The notes beneath the pieces are model-generated. The model did no database searches and was not told where the DNA came from. It worked only from the letters and a program-made list of their open reading frames with translations. A program made the position numbers and the translations under genes. DNA of 64,000 nucleotides from Orobanche coerulescens (taxonomy: Eukaryota; Streptophyta; Magnoliopsida; Lamiales; Orobanchaceae), in assembly GCA_033398695.1 (NCBI GenBank), contig CM065801.1:8308001-8372000 (forward strand). Reading direction: 5' to 3'. Shown here one piece after another: positions 1-10,960 of the stretch. The first letter of the stretch is position 1. Each line of letters opens with the position of its first letter.

Positions 1-1127
1 CCAACAGAGCTATTTCGAGTAACTCCCAGGAACTATCACTTTGAATCAGACCTACACATATTTCAAGCCTTAGCCAGGTAGACAAGAAAATCAGATACGC
101 GAAACAATGGAAAAACTGGAAAGAAGAATTATTTAATAAAGTGATCACCCAAACAAGAAAGCAACTTGAACTCAATAAAACCCGCACCTAACTGTGATAG
201 CACATCCAAACGCATAGAGCCTTTTTGTTCCAGTTTTCGAGAGACCAGATTAAGCTGAAGAATGTATATAATCGCGAAATGAACCTTGCAATTAAGAATG
301 AGGGATATGCAAAGAAGAATATCACTGTAAGGGAAGAAATAATGAACCAATCAGAAAATTGAGCAGCAGATATCCTTATTATTTAATTATACTTGGTTAC
401 TGAAGAAGGAAGAAAAATGAAAATAATGAAATCCATGTGTCTTTCATACTATAAACAGCGTGAATGAAACCAAGTTTTGCAGCAATCAGGAAAATCAGCA
501 ACATCATAATAGCCCGAGAACATTTGCGCAGCCCCCAAGCAATAGTAGCCACTAATAATACTTTGGGATCTTCTTTTACTGCAATTTATAAATGAGGAAA
601 ATAAAAATAAAATGAACATAACTAGAAATAAAAAGGTTCACTTATTCTTCCCATTCAACTTAAATGAACATAACTTGAACAAATGGTGGAATAAGCATGC
701 CTACCATCCTCGGTCTCGTTCTCAGAATAGGATCGCCTTTCTTCATTTGATAGGCATAAAAATACAGAATTATTAACAAGATTACCAAGAGCTACAAGAA
801 TCCCAAGACAGAACTGTGCTAGAAGAAAGAAACCACGAATAGGATAGTGCCACAATCCGACCATCTCCCAGATCTCCATATCCTAAGTACAGAGGATAAC
901 TTTCATGAGTTTTGCGTAAACTCATGAATTTTAAACCCAACATGAAGATTTACAAGATAAGAAAGTACCTTCCCGAGCTTCCAGATCACGTAAGCGAAGG
1001 CCACGTTGAAAACATATGTGCTCACAGACCACAATAGAATAAAGACAGGAAGCAACCCATTCAACCGGTGCAAACGGAACAATGACGGAAAAGCATACAA
1101 AATATATCCAACATATGCAAGTGACAC
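1..1127 (-). pseudogene. PIEZO mechanosensitive channel, broken gene fragment
   Basis: PIEZO proteins are very large mechanically gated cation channels of about 2,400 residues in plants. Five exons are visible on the minus strand: 1127-969 (LAYVGYILYAFPSLF, FILLWSVSTYVFNVAF), 882-705 (MEIWEMVGLWHYPI, LLAQFCLGILVALGNLVNN), 578-451 (VLLVATIAWGLRKCSRAI, GFIHAVY), 324-188 (KVHFAIIYILQLNLV, LEQKGS) and 51-1 (SSWELLEIALL). Each joins the next at GT/AG sites that keep the frame, except that the exon at 324-188 appears to have lost a dozen or so codons, shifting frame between its start and KVHFA. These residues match the N-terminal third of plant PIEZO as I know it. The gene runs off the left edge. 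Upstream (higher coordinates), PIEZO similarity stops at about 1115-1127, where the inverted repeat begins, so the 5' part is missing. It is almost certainly non-functional here. Confidence 0.85.
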
Positions 1128-2607
1128 GGAGATTTTTCTTCAAGAAGATATTATCAAAGGTCTACGAGGTTATGACTTCTAAATTTATCTTCGTCATATT
1201 TATATTCGTTTATAAGATACTTGATCGATCTGTTTTGGGTTTATCCGGTTGGACCGGTTTATTTTCTGCTGCGTATCGCGCTTTTATTCACCGAATCCCA
1301 ACAACTCCGCCATGCAATGCCGTCCCCATGTGGGTGCATTCGCCACCCCTCTCGTAGGAGGCCCCTCCACCGCCGCTACTCCGACTGGAGAACCCACCCC
1401 TTCCACCGTCGAAACGCCTGCTGCAGTCAACCCCTCTTGCTCCGCCCGCCGCCGCTCCGCCATGCAACGACGTCCCCGTGTGGGTGCATTCGCCACCCCT
1501 CTCGTATGAGGCCCCTCCACCGCCGCTACTCCGACTGGAGACCCCACCCCTTCCAGCGCCGAAACGCCCACTGCACCTTCCGGCCCCTCGTCGCTGAAAC
1601 CCTCCCCAATGCCGAGGCCGCTGGCCCTCGATCGGAGCCCCCACCCCTTCCGCCGCCCTCACTGCTGAAACGTCCACTGTCGAGGTTAGGCCCTCGACCG
1701 TTACTCCGGTCCCCGCGTCACCCCCTACTATTATCGCCAGAATTCACCCTCGTCTGATTGACCCCATCATCTACACTGGCAATTTATTCACGATCACGAT
1801 ATGTGAAGAGCGGCCGGATCGCATGCTGCCAGAAACAGAGGTGCGAGAAAGGACAGCCTTCGATATATTTTGTGCAAACCTTGATTTTGTGAATGAAAGG
1901 TATGACAGCCCCTACAACCTTCCACTATTTTTTTTTGTTTAATTATTTTTTCGTCGTAGGGGCTGTCGTACCTTTCATTCACAAAATCAAGGTTTGCACA
2001 AAATATATCGAAGGCCATCTTTTCTCGCACCTCGATTTCTGGCAGCATGCGATCCGGCCACTCTTCACAGATCGTGATCGTGAATAAATTGCCAGTGTAA
2101 ATGATGGGGTCAACCGGACGAGGATGAATTCTGACGACAATAGTAAGGGGTGTCGCGGGGACGGCGGGGGACCGAAGTAACGGTCGATGGCCCGACCTCG
2201 ACAGTGGGCGTTTCAGCAGTGAGGGCCGCGGAAGGGGTGGGGGCTCCGATCGAGGGCCGGCAGCCTCGGCAGTGGGGAGGGTTTCAGCGACGAGGGGCCG
2301 GAAGGTGCAGTGGGCGTTTCGGCGGTGGAAGGGGTGGGGTCTCCAGTCGGAGTAGCGGCGGTGGAGGGGCCTCCTACGAGAGGGGTGGCGAATGCACCCA
2401 CACGGGGACGGCGTTGCATGGCGGAGCTATTGGGATTGGTGAATAAAAACGAGATACACAGCGAAAAATAAACCAGTCCAACCGGATAAAACCAAAACCA
2501 AAAACGGATCGATCAAGTATTGTATAAATGAATATAAATATGACGAAGATAAAATTTAGAAGTCATACCCTCGTAGACCTTTGATAATATCTTCTTGAAA
2601 AAAAATC
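1128..2607. repeat. Long inverted repeat from the F-box gene 3' flank
   Basis: The left arm, about 1128-1915, is the reverse complement of the right arm, about 1956-2607, with scattered mismatches and a loop of about 40 bp. The right arm is the natural continuation of the F-box pseudogene: its last codons and downstream flank lie at 2607-2556 and below. The left arm is therefore an inverted duplicate that now abuts PIEZO. The left arm is longer because it holds an internal 150-bp tandem duplication. Both arms are GC-rich in the middle (1310-1740 and 2130-2420). I see no TSD, so I call it an inverted duplication rather than a transposon. Confidence 0.85.
1305..1575. repeat. Direct duplication with 150-bp period in the left arm
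   Basis: The stretch starting CTCCGCCATGCAATGCCGTC near 1305 recurs with few changes from near 1455 (GCTCCGCCATGCAACGACGT). The period is 150 bp, and the repeat runs through the CTACTCCGACTGGAGA motif to GAAACGCC. The right arm of the inverted repeat has only one copy (about 2330-2420), so the duplication is younger than, or was lost after, the inversion. The proline/arginine-rich open frames here are translations of GC-rich repeat, not genes. Confidence 0.8.
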
Positions 2608-3507
2608 CGAGCCAAGTAGTCCCTATCACAATGTCCATGGATTTTGCCTAGGTACTTAGAGAGCACAGCATCCCCTCCCATCTTCCACACTACTCCTAGT
2701 CTTTCTATTGATGCAAGATGAATACTTTGGAGGCCCAGCGCTACAAAAAAAATAGAGATGACCGTTTGACTCCCCGAGAAAACTATAAACGTCATGAGAC
2801 TCATATGGCCTTTTGTCGAAAGATTTCATACTGATTTCATTGTTAGCAATATCATAACAGAAGTAGCGGCACTTATCATCCTGCAGGGTATTCCCGAAGA
2901 TGCAGTTGTTCCAGTGTATTCCGTTGCAGAGTCTACTATTTGTGCGTTCATTCAAACTCAGCTTCTAAGTGTGTCTCTCTAAGTCGTAAACCTCAATCAA
3001 ATAGTCATAATAATAAGTATAAGAAGTCGGATTTGGATTCGACCTAACATAGACAAGCTTGTAATAAGGCGATTTTGAAGGATCAAATGCTAAGGTGATG
3101 GCTGCAAAACAAGGGAAGTCGTCCCTCTTGGTTAGAATAATCTTTCTTAATCGCCTCTGTGGTAGGATTGTAGACGTAGTAACTGTTCTTGCGATGCTTG
3201 GATTCTAGCACCAGCAGTCCATGACAACCTTCCACTATTTTGTGGGGGTCAAGAACACTCAAACTATAAGGTATCATCACTTTTCATTCATGGTGGTTTG
3301 ATCCAAGTAGAATAACTTCTCAGGCATCTGTATGATGATGGACTGTTGTAGTTTGGGGCGGCGGAGAGTGTGTTGGTGGCAGAAGTGATCGGAGGAGATG
3401 AGAGAGAGCCACTTCTTGCATACGGATTTGAATCTGATTAGAGATTTCGCAGGTAGAAACACAAGGATTCCCATCACCAAATCATCCATGTCCAAGCAAA
3501 ACTCCAT
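2556..3507 (-). pseudogene. F-box protein with F-box-associated domain, pseudogene
   Basis: Plant F-box proteins are substrate adaptors of SCF ubiquitin ligases. The chosen start is the ATG at 3507, giving MEFCLDMDDLV and then the F-box core ILVFLPAKSLIRFKSVCKKW and LISSDHF. Further on are typical F-box-associated motifs: KIVEGCHGLLVL and YYVYNPTTEA (about 3240-3150), GIHWNN (about 2915), ESNGHLYFF (about 2765), and the C terminus ending GLRGYDF at 2556. The frame is broken near 3280 (stop just after TTMNEK), near 3145, at a TAG where a tryptophan codon would be expected (about 2980), and between the last two blocks (about 2800). It is about 320 codons long, close to the family's usual length. 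I treat it as a pseudogene whose 3' end was copied into the adjacent inverted repeat. Confidence 0.8.
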
Positions 3508-3711
3508 GCTGTACAAATTCACACATATTTCAACATGACATGTACATAACATTCTTACACTGGCTATTTACTTTGATTGATAAGCTAATTAAAACATACA
3601 TACATACAGGATTGAATATGTGAAGTATAGGCATTATTGTCAATTAGTTCAAAGTAAACGTCCCTTCGATGTGACTAAAATTACTACAAACGGAAACTTT
3701 GTCATGTTTAC

Positions 3712-3769
3712 CTGACCGCGGCGGCGGATGATCGGTGGCGGGCCCTGATTGTCGACGCTTGCGAGACAT
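3712..3769 (-). other. Possible first exon of the F-box gene
   Basis: An ATG at 3769 on the minus strand opens a short basic peptide (MSRKRRQSG), rich in arginine then proline, which ends at a good donor site (CAG then GTAAAC at 3711). Many F-box genes begin with such a tail. The likely acceptor before the F-box (TTTGTACAG, about 3509) does not keep the frame with this donor, so either the splice differs or this belongs to the decay of the gene. The bases between (3508-3711) would be intron, and 3770-3873 would be leader or promoter. Confidence 0.3.
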
Positions 3770-5109
3770 CTCCGGTGGCGTTTCTCTCCCCCAGAAGATA
3801 TATTAGGGTTTAAAGATCTGACTGTGAAAAAATAAGAAAAACTAAGGTCCCAATTTATAAATATGAGCCCCAGACAAGAGCCCAAACTCTCTCTCTCTCT
3901 TTGAGAGTTCCCGTCTCTAGGCTGGAGATTGAGCTCTTGCATCTTGCGAGTCTCAATCATCTTCTTTCTTCGACCTAAAACCGGAGAGACCACACACCAT
4001 AGATCCCGAGTGATTGCGAGCTCACTTATACTGTTCCGAGGGCTTTTGTGAATGTTCAGGAAATTCGTTGTAGACTTCACTGTTCTGTACTTTGCTCTTT
4101 TAAATTTTTTCAATAACTCAAAAATCAAAAATTAATCTCATAAGATCTATTGCATTTCTGGTGCTAACTTTCCTTTTTCTAGCCTTCTTTAACCTACCCT
4201 ATCAGCTCTTGTGTTGGGGGTGCTCTTGTCGTTTGTTGGTGTGTTTTCTGCAGGAGCCTCTTTGTTGATCGAGCGACCATATCCCTTCATAGTTCCCCGA
4301 CCTGATTTGGTGTTCTCAGTTGCGTCATGGATAATATCTTACCAGAATTGAGTGCCAAGCTGAGTTTGACAGAAGATGAATCTCAGAAAATTTGCATTCC
4401 AGATGCGGTTCTGAGTATGGCTGCAGAAAATTTTATCCAGGAAATCGATCAATCTAGAGGCGTTTGAGCGAACTATGTTGGGTAGTTGGAATGTTTCAAG
4501 TAAGGTTCATTTTCAAAAGATTGGGGAGGACAGAATTTTGATGCAATTCGGCCATGTCATTGAGAAAAACAGGGTAATGGCCCGTGGTCCTTGGTCTTTC
4601 GACAAGAACTTGGTGGTTATGAGTCCGTTTAAGGTCGATGAAGATCCAGGTATGATTCCTCTATGCGAGAGTCTGTTTTGGGTTCAAGTTTCGGGGTTAC
4701 CGTTCTTGTTGATTCACCGGGGTATAGCCGAAGTGTTGGGAAACTCAATGGGGAAGTTCATGGAGATGGATGAATCGAATGCAACAGGCAGAATGGGTAT
4801 GGCTCTAAGGTTCAGGGTTAGTGTTGATGAACGCAAATTCGGTTACTATTATTTCTGGAAGAGATAAACGCAAATCAATATTGATTGAGGAAGATTCTTC
4901 TGACAAAATTACTGGCATGGAATTAGCACTACTGACTACTTCGGATTGAATTATTCCTTTCACAACATACACCCACCTAACTCAAATTGGACCGAGCCTA
5001 ATACTAATGCACTCACATCCACCCATATACTTGGCCCAAACAAAACACCCCCATCGAGTTCCCCCCAGATTGATCCATTTATGACCAAGCCCACCTTACC
5101 CCATCCCAA

Positions 5110-5440
5110 TCCCAGCCTTTAGTAAGGCGCATTGCTTTTTAAACTTATTTTTCGCTTTTCGATTGATTCGATTAGTCAATTCGATTGATTCAGTTCATCT
5201 CCGTTCTTCTTCTTCTTATTTTTATTATTAATCTTAATTATTATTATTGTTATTATTACTAATAATATTACCATTATCGTTGTTGTTGTTAATTACTATT
5301 ATTATTATTTACCATTATTATTATTATTATTTACCCTTAATATATATTTCGATTCGATTCGATTCGATTCGGATCCATTCGATTGATTCGGTCGATTCGA
5401 TTTATTCAATCCAAAAGAACATAGCCTAATTCTCCACTCC
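5110..5440. repeat. Low-complexity insertion in LINE ORF1
   Basis: About 330 bp of TTATTA-rich and GATTCGATTC-rich simple repeats interrupts the ORF1 tail. The section 5346-5400 is almost pure ATTCG/GATTC repeats. Flanking frames on either side look ORF1-like in composition (proline, threonine, lysine). No clear TSD was found, so it may be a microsatellite expansion or a decayed short insertion. Confidence 0.5.
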
Positions 5441-5746
5441 CCAATTATCGACCAGCCTATGTACCAAGCCTTGGACCAACCCCTCCCAAATGAAATTACA
5501 CTCGACCCACACACTTTAGCCATCCAGAATTGGACCCAGGAAACTCGTCAAGTTTTCATAGCCCAGCTAAAAAACAGTGGAACCAAAACACCTGCTAGCC
5601 GTACCAAAACCAGCATCCAGAAACAGAAAAAAGTCAAACCTGTTCGTAAACCCCTACGCCCAACCCAAGCTGTATCACCCACCACCCATGACCCATAAAA
5701 AGAGTAGTCGAAATAAGAGTAACAAAGAGAATGAACAGAATGGAGG

Positions 5747-6315
5747 TAGGGGTGTTTTCGGTTTCGGTCGGGGTAACATTTTCGAAACCCAAATCCTCCC
5801 CAGACTTTAAAATTCGGTTTCGGTTTCGGTCGGTTTCGGTTTTCAAAACTCAAAACCCAAGCCCTCCCCAAATGTTTCGGTTTCGGATTAGTTCGGTCAA
5901 ATTCGGTTTTGACCCAAACATATTTAATTTATATATATTTATTTAATAAAGTAAGAAAAAAATTAATTATATTAATAAAACTTGTTCTAAATAATAGATA
6001 GATCTTCAATTGATATATTTAATTATTGTTTTTATCAAAACTATAATATATGTGTAGATATATTATTTTATAAGTTTAAAAATTTTAGTCATATAATTAA
6101 AATTTTATATAATATAAATAATTCGGGTTAGTTCGGTCTAATCCGAGTAATTGATTCGGTTGATTCGGTTTTAAGTTATCTAAACCCGAATTAATTCGAT
6201 TTCGGTTTCGGTTTGTAAGTTTCAAGTCCTGGGTTGCTTTCGGTCGGGGATTTTCGGTTGATGCGGCTTGGTTCGGATTGGTTGGTCGGTTTTTGGATTT
6301 CTATTAACACCCCTA
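5747..6315. mobile_element. Non-autonomous hAT element inside LINE ORF1
   Basis: The terminal inverted repeat TAGGGGTGTT (5747-5756) matches AACACCCCTA (6306-6315). It is flanked by a perfect 8-bp TSD, AATGGAGG, at 5739-5746 and 6316-6323. TAGGG-type termini with 8-bp TSDs are diagnostic of hAT transposons. The 569-bp interior has many CGGTTTCGGT-like subterminal motifs near both ends and an AT-rich centre, with no coding capacity. It must have been mobilised by a transposase supplied elsewhere, after the LINE had landed. Confidence 0.92.
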
Positions 6316-6392
6316 AATGGAGGTAATGTTAAAAAAAGGAAGAGTGATTATTTACCAGAGGCGGAGGTTGCGGAGCAACCCCGCCTAGCCCA

Positions 6393-9300
6393 ATGAGTTG
6401 CCTCAGTTGGAGCTGTCATGGTTTGGGGCACCCTCGGGCAGTTCGTGTTTTGGGAGATCTTTTAAAAGATGTCAGTCCCAGCTTGGTTTTCCTCATGGAA
6501 ACCAAGTTAGATGAACTCGGATTTGATAAATTTAGTGAGAAACTTAATTTGTTTGGTATTGGAGTCACTGCGATTGGGAGATCTGGAGGTTTAGCATTGT
6601 TATGGAAGAAAGACGTTTCGGTGACAATATTGAACTATAGCAAATATCATATATATGCTAATGTTCAATCGGTAGATAGTCCAGTGATTTGGCGATTTAC
6701 AAGATTCTATGGTGAGCCGGAGACAGCAAAACATAAGATTACTTGGAAGCTTTTGAAAGATTTAGGTGCTCGTTCCGATAGAGAATGGATGATAATGGGT
6801 GATTTTAACGAGGTTCTTAGTCATGATGATAAGTTAGGTGGGGTACAAACTCCGGAGTGGCGGTTGAGGGACTTTAGGGAGGCCCTGGGTCATAACGACC
6901 TAATTGACCTTGGATTTGAAAGGTATCGATTTACGTGGAGTAATAAAAGAGGTATCCCGAATAACACAAAGGAAAGACTTGATCGGGTTGTTGCTACAGT
7001 CAATTGGCGTGCTCTTTTCCCACAGGCCCATATTAGACATGTTACAGTGAGGAAATCGGACCACATGGCTATAGTAGCCGATTTTTTTCCAAAAGCACCT
7101 GGGTACAAAAAACACAGACAGCACGCATTTCGATTTGAAGCTGTCTGGATCAGATCGGATGAGTGTCAGAAGCTAATTTCAGAGTCTTGGTCGACTGCAG
7201 ATCCATTCGAAACAAATCTGGAGGGCTGCTCAATTGGGTTACTGAATTGGAGCAAGAAAACTTACCCCAATATCACTGCTGAGGTTCGAAAACTGAATAA
7301 AGAGCTGGAAATTCTCCAATCCAAGCCGTACACTGATGAAATTAAGGCCACTGAGCAAAGGCTGAAACGGGAGCTCTAAGAGATGCTTGATATAGAAGAG
7401 ATTATTTGGAAACAAAGGGCAAAAACTCAATGGATAAAGGAAGGAGATCGAAACACAAAATTCTTTCATGCTCAAGCTTCTAAGAGGGCTGTTAAGAATG
7501 AAATTTTGGGTCTCAGAGATGATTCTGGTGAGTTGAAAACGGATATGGGGACTATGGGTAACATTGTTGTAAGGTACTATGAGAAGCTCTTTTCCAGTAT
7601 ACAGCCGCTGACTCAAAGACATAGATCGGGTAGTGGGAACTATGAAGCCGAAAATCGATCAATCCATCAACAGGGAGCTGACTAAGGAATTCACGCCACT
7701 TGAGGTAAGAGTTGCACTTTTTGATATGTTTCCCACAAAATCCCCTGGCCCCGATGGTATGCCTGCACTCTTTTATCAGAAATTTTGGCATATTGTAGGA
7801 AAAAATGTAACTGATTGTGTTCTACATATTCTGAATAATCGTTCTTTGAATGCCAAGCTGAATTTTACTCATATTATCCTTATTCCCAAGTGCAAAACAC
7901 CTGAGTTGATTACCCAATTTCGACCTATAAGCTTGAGTAATGTCATCTTTAAAATAGCTTCTAAAGCTATTACCAACAGGCTCAAACCTCACATGAATAA
8001 AATCATAGCCGAGACCCAATCTGCTTTTGTGCCTGGTAGGTTAATTGCTGATAATGTTTTGGTTTCTTATGAGATTAATCATTTTTTAGAACGAAAAACA
8101 AAAGGCAAAGATGGTTTTATGGCTTTAAAACTGGACATGAGTAAGGCCTATGATCGTGTTGAATGGACTTTCCTTGAGAGAGTGCTTTATAGATTAGGTT
8201 TTGAGCATGATTTCATTAAATTAATAATGCTCTGTGTGTGTTCAGTTTCTTATTCTATAAAACTGAACGGAGAACTTTTTGGCCCTATTCAGCCTAAGAG
8301 GGGTTTACGACAAGGAGATCCTTTATCTCCTTACTTGTTTCTTTTCTGTACTGAGGCTTTTAGTTCTTTACTTTTGGACGCGGAGGATAGGGGAGTGTTG
8401 AGAGGGGTTTCTGTTACTGCCACTGGTCCTAGTGTTTCCCATCTCTTGTTTGCGGATGATACTCTTATTTTTTGTGAAGCTAATAAGGAGTCGGCTATTG
8501 AGATTAATAATATTTTGCATACATATAGTGTTTCTTCTGGTCAATTGATAAATATTGAAAAGTCTACAGTTGTGTTTAGTAGAAACGTTGGAATCGAGTG
8601 TATTGCAGAAATTAGAGACATTTTACCGGTTGAGGTAGTGGATAAGCATGAAAAATACTTAGGTTTGCCTACAACGATGGGGAGTTCAAAAAGAGAGGTC
8701 TTTAGTTGGCTTAGGGAGAGGATTTGGGCGAAAACTCAAGGCTTTGGTGAGAAATACCTTTCTAAAGCTCGTAAAGAGGTTATGATCAAATCGGTAATTC
8801 AATCCATTCCCACTTATGTGATGGGGTGTTTTAAATTGCCGAAATACCTTCTTCAACTGGAATCTATCATTGCCATGTTTTGGTGGGCAGATGGCAAGAA
8901 GGATAAGATTCATTGGACTAGATGGGATAATCTTTGTGAGAGTAAAAGAGATAGAGGCATGGGCTTTAGAGATTTGAATTCCTTTAATATGTCGATGTTG
9001 GGAAAGCAAGTGTGGCGTGTTATACAAAATCCCGACTCTTTACTTAGTCGTATTTTGAAAGCTAAGTACTTTCCGAACTGTGATATCCTTGATGCTTTGC
9101 CAAACAGTAATTCGTCCTTTACATGGAAGAGCATCTATGGCTCGATTGAGATGGTAAGAAATGGCATCATTTGGCGCATAGGTAATGGAGCTTCAGTCAG
9201 CATTTGGAAGGATAACTGGATACGTAGGGACAGCGTGCGTAAGCCCATCACACCTGATATTTATCACTTAGGCGATATCTCTGTGGCGAATTTCATCCTG

Positions 9301-10449
9301 CCGAACGGGAAGGGGTGGGATATGGATGGGTTGCGTTGGGTCTTCTGGGATGAGGACGTAGATTTTATCACTCAAATTCCTCTTGGCTGACCTAATTCGA
9401 TTGATATTCGGATTTGGTATTTTAATAAGAATGGCCAGTACTCAGTTAGCTCGGCTTACCACCTAGCTCGCAAACTGAAACGCAATAGAAATCTTAATGC
9501 AACTTCTAGTTCTGATCCTATTAGTCGTGATTGGAGTTTCGTGTGGAAAGTATGTGTACCAAACAAAGTTAGAGTTTTCCTCTGGAGACTTTTGTCTAAT
9601 GGGTTACCTGTTCTCCAGAATCTAGTTCAGCGACACGTACCTCTGGACCCTCTCTGTTTGCTGTGTAGAGAAAATTCAGAATCTGCTATTCATGTATTTC
9701 GAAATTGTCCATTTGCAAGATTGGTCTGGGCAATCTCTGGCCTACCTGCATCTATTTGTTCTGATTCTAGTACTGATGTTTGGTTTTGGATTTGTGCGGT
9801 GAAACTGGTTCTATCAGCAAAGCAATTTGCGTACTTTACATGTATCAGTTGGGGGATTTGGTATCACCGAAATCAACTCACCAATTCAAATAAAGAAGGA
9901 GATCCAGAGGAGTTGGTACAGTTTGCAGCGGAGTACCTGAACCGATTCCAGTCAGCCAGCCAACATTTTACGCAACCAAGGCCACCGGAATCAGCTTCAA
10001 CCTGGATGCCACCTAATGACCTGCACGTGAAAATAAATGTTGACGCAGCCATATTCAGATCTGATAAAGCAGCAGGGTTGGGGATCGTAGCACGAAATGG
10101 AGCAGGCGACATGCTAGCTTGGAGACAAAGATTAGTGCCGCATCAAATCTGCCCAGAAACGGCATAAACGCTTGCTGTGAAGTGTGGGATTGAGTTGGCC
10201 ATTGAGTTCGGGTGGAAAAGCATCATCATCGAGAGCGATTGTCAATCCGTCATAAAAGCTATCAACTCTGCCACTACTTGTTTATCACCTCGAGGGCATT
10301 TTATTGAGTTCATTAAAACTACTTTGTACTTGTTTGACTATATTTCCTTTTCGCATATTTACCGTTCCGCAAATAACTTGGCCCATAACTTTGCACAATA
10401 TGTAGTTGAGGATAGAGATGGATTGACAGATTTACCTGAGATTGTGTGA
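6393..10449 (+). pseudogene. LINE ORF2: endonuclease, reverse transcriptase, RNase H; broken
   Basis: ORF2 nicks the target and copies the LINE RNA into it. The start MSCLSWSCHGLGHPRAV is typical of the family. The endonuclease domain spans 6393-7090, with FLMETKL, MGDFNEV and the SDHMAI catalytic region. The reverse transcriptase spans about 7690-8900, with KSPGPDGMP, FRPISLSNV, ALKLDMSKAYDRVEW, GLRQGDPLSPYLF and the active-site LLFADDT. A zf-RVT region follows (9541-9740: VWKVCVPNKVRVFLW, CLLCRENSESAIHVF). Last comes an RNase H-like domain (10030-10430: KINVDAAIF, IIIESDCQSVIKAI, NNLAHNFAQ). It is broken by a TAA at 7377, a frameshift near 7610-7625, a TGA at 9388 and a TAA at 10165. The C-terminal RNase H marks one branch of plant L1 elements. 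Confidence 0.93.
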
Positions 10450-10525
10450 TCTGATTTGTACTGTTTTTGCTTGATTGATTATGTATGAAAGTATTATTTC
10501 TTCTAAAAAAAACAAGAGCCCAAAC

Positions 10526-10739
10526 CATAAATAAAGACCATCCAAATTAAATCTTAAGAAAAAATAATTAAACAAAAAAAAAAATAGTATCTCCTTCTTA
10601 TCAGTTTTACTTGTCAAACCATTATTACAAAATTGGTTTAATACAATTTCATGATAACTCAGTGGCAATTACGATTTTTGGCAAATAACAGTTGCATTCA
10701 TAATTAATAGTATATTCTTTACTATTAGACTTTAAATAT
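10526..10739. other. No gene seen between LINE and MITE
   Basis: AT-rich flank of the LINE insertion. It continues the sequence that preceded the LINE at 3873. I see no open frame, RNA gene or repeat boundary. Confidence 0.5.
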
Positions 10740-10742
10740 TTA

Positions 10743-10957
10743 GGGGGTGCTTGGTAGGATGTTTTTGAGGGTGGGTAATGGTAAAGGTAATGAAAAATAA
10801 TGCTTGGTGCTCTATAATGGAATGGCTCATTACCCAATAGTGGGTAATGGACCATTATCCAATAAATTGAGGGGAATGTTTTTTTCTCCCTTTCCCTTTC
10901 CCCACTATTATCATTACCTTTCCCTTTCCCTTTCCCGAGTTTGAACCAAGCACGCCC
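10743..10957. mobile_element. Tourist-like (PIF/Harbinger) MITE, 215 bp
   Basis: The left end GGGGGTGCTTGGT pairs with the right end ACCAAGCACGCCC as an imperfect terminal inverted repeat. The target duplication is TTA (10740-10742 and 10958-10960). GGG...GTGCTTGGT termini and a TTA duplication are the signature of Tourist-type MITEs. The interior has a further inverted arrangement of GGGTAATGG and CATTACC motifs and polypyrimidine TTTCCC runs, with no coding capacity. Confidence 0.85.
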
Positions 10958-10960
10958 TTA

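Larger units (their letters stand above)
4326..6396 (+). pseudogene. LINE ORF1, DUF4283-type RNA-binding protein, broken
   Basis: ORF1 of plant L1-like elements encodes the RNP protein that coats the transcript, usually a DUF4283 domain followed by a CCHC zinc knuckle. Here the start ATG at 4326 reads MDNILPELSAKLSLTEDE. A frameshift near 4425 moves into the frame with LEAFERTMLGSWN, MARGPWSFDKNLVV and LFWVQVSGLP, which is DUF4283. That frame ends at a TAA at 4865. The zinc knuckle expected just after is missing. Instead there is proline-rich sequence, then low-complexity TCGATT/TTATTA repeats (about 5110-5410), a further open stretch (5459-5698), and the hAT insertion. After that insertion, ORF1 ends at a TGA overlapping the ORF2 start (ATGA, 6393-6396). 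Confidence 0.8.
3888..10511 (+). mobile_element. LINE (L1-type), full length but inactive
   Basis: The element is bounded by an exact 14-bp TSD, ACAAGAGCCCAAAC, at 3874-3887 and 10512-10525. It ends in a short poly(A) (TTCTAAAAAAAA), as expected of target-primed reverse transcription. The order is a 5' UTR beginning with a CT-rich run (3884-3902), ORF1 (from 4326), ORF2 (from 6393) and a short 3' UTR (10450-10511). It is about 6.6 kb, of which 577 bp are a later hAT insertion with its TSD. In-frame stops and frameshifts in both ORFs make this copy dead. The open frame on the minus strand at 3649-4128 crosses the LINE boundary and is not a gene. Confidence 0.93.

Noticed and set aside
1221..1757. 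Proline- and arginine-rich open frames over 1221-1757 and 2150-2446
   Set aside because: They lie in the GC-rich arms of the inverted repeat, are open on both strands and in several frames, and change with the 150-bp duplication. They have no coding signature.
3649..4128. 159-codon open frame on the minus strand
   Set aside because: It straddles the LINE boundary at 3888 and its target duplication, so it cannot be one ancient gene. No domain was recognised.
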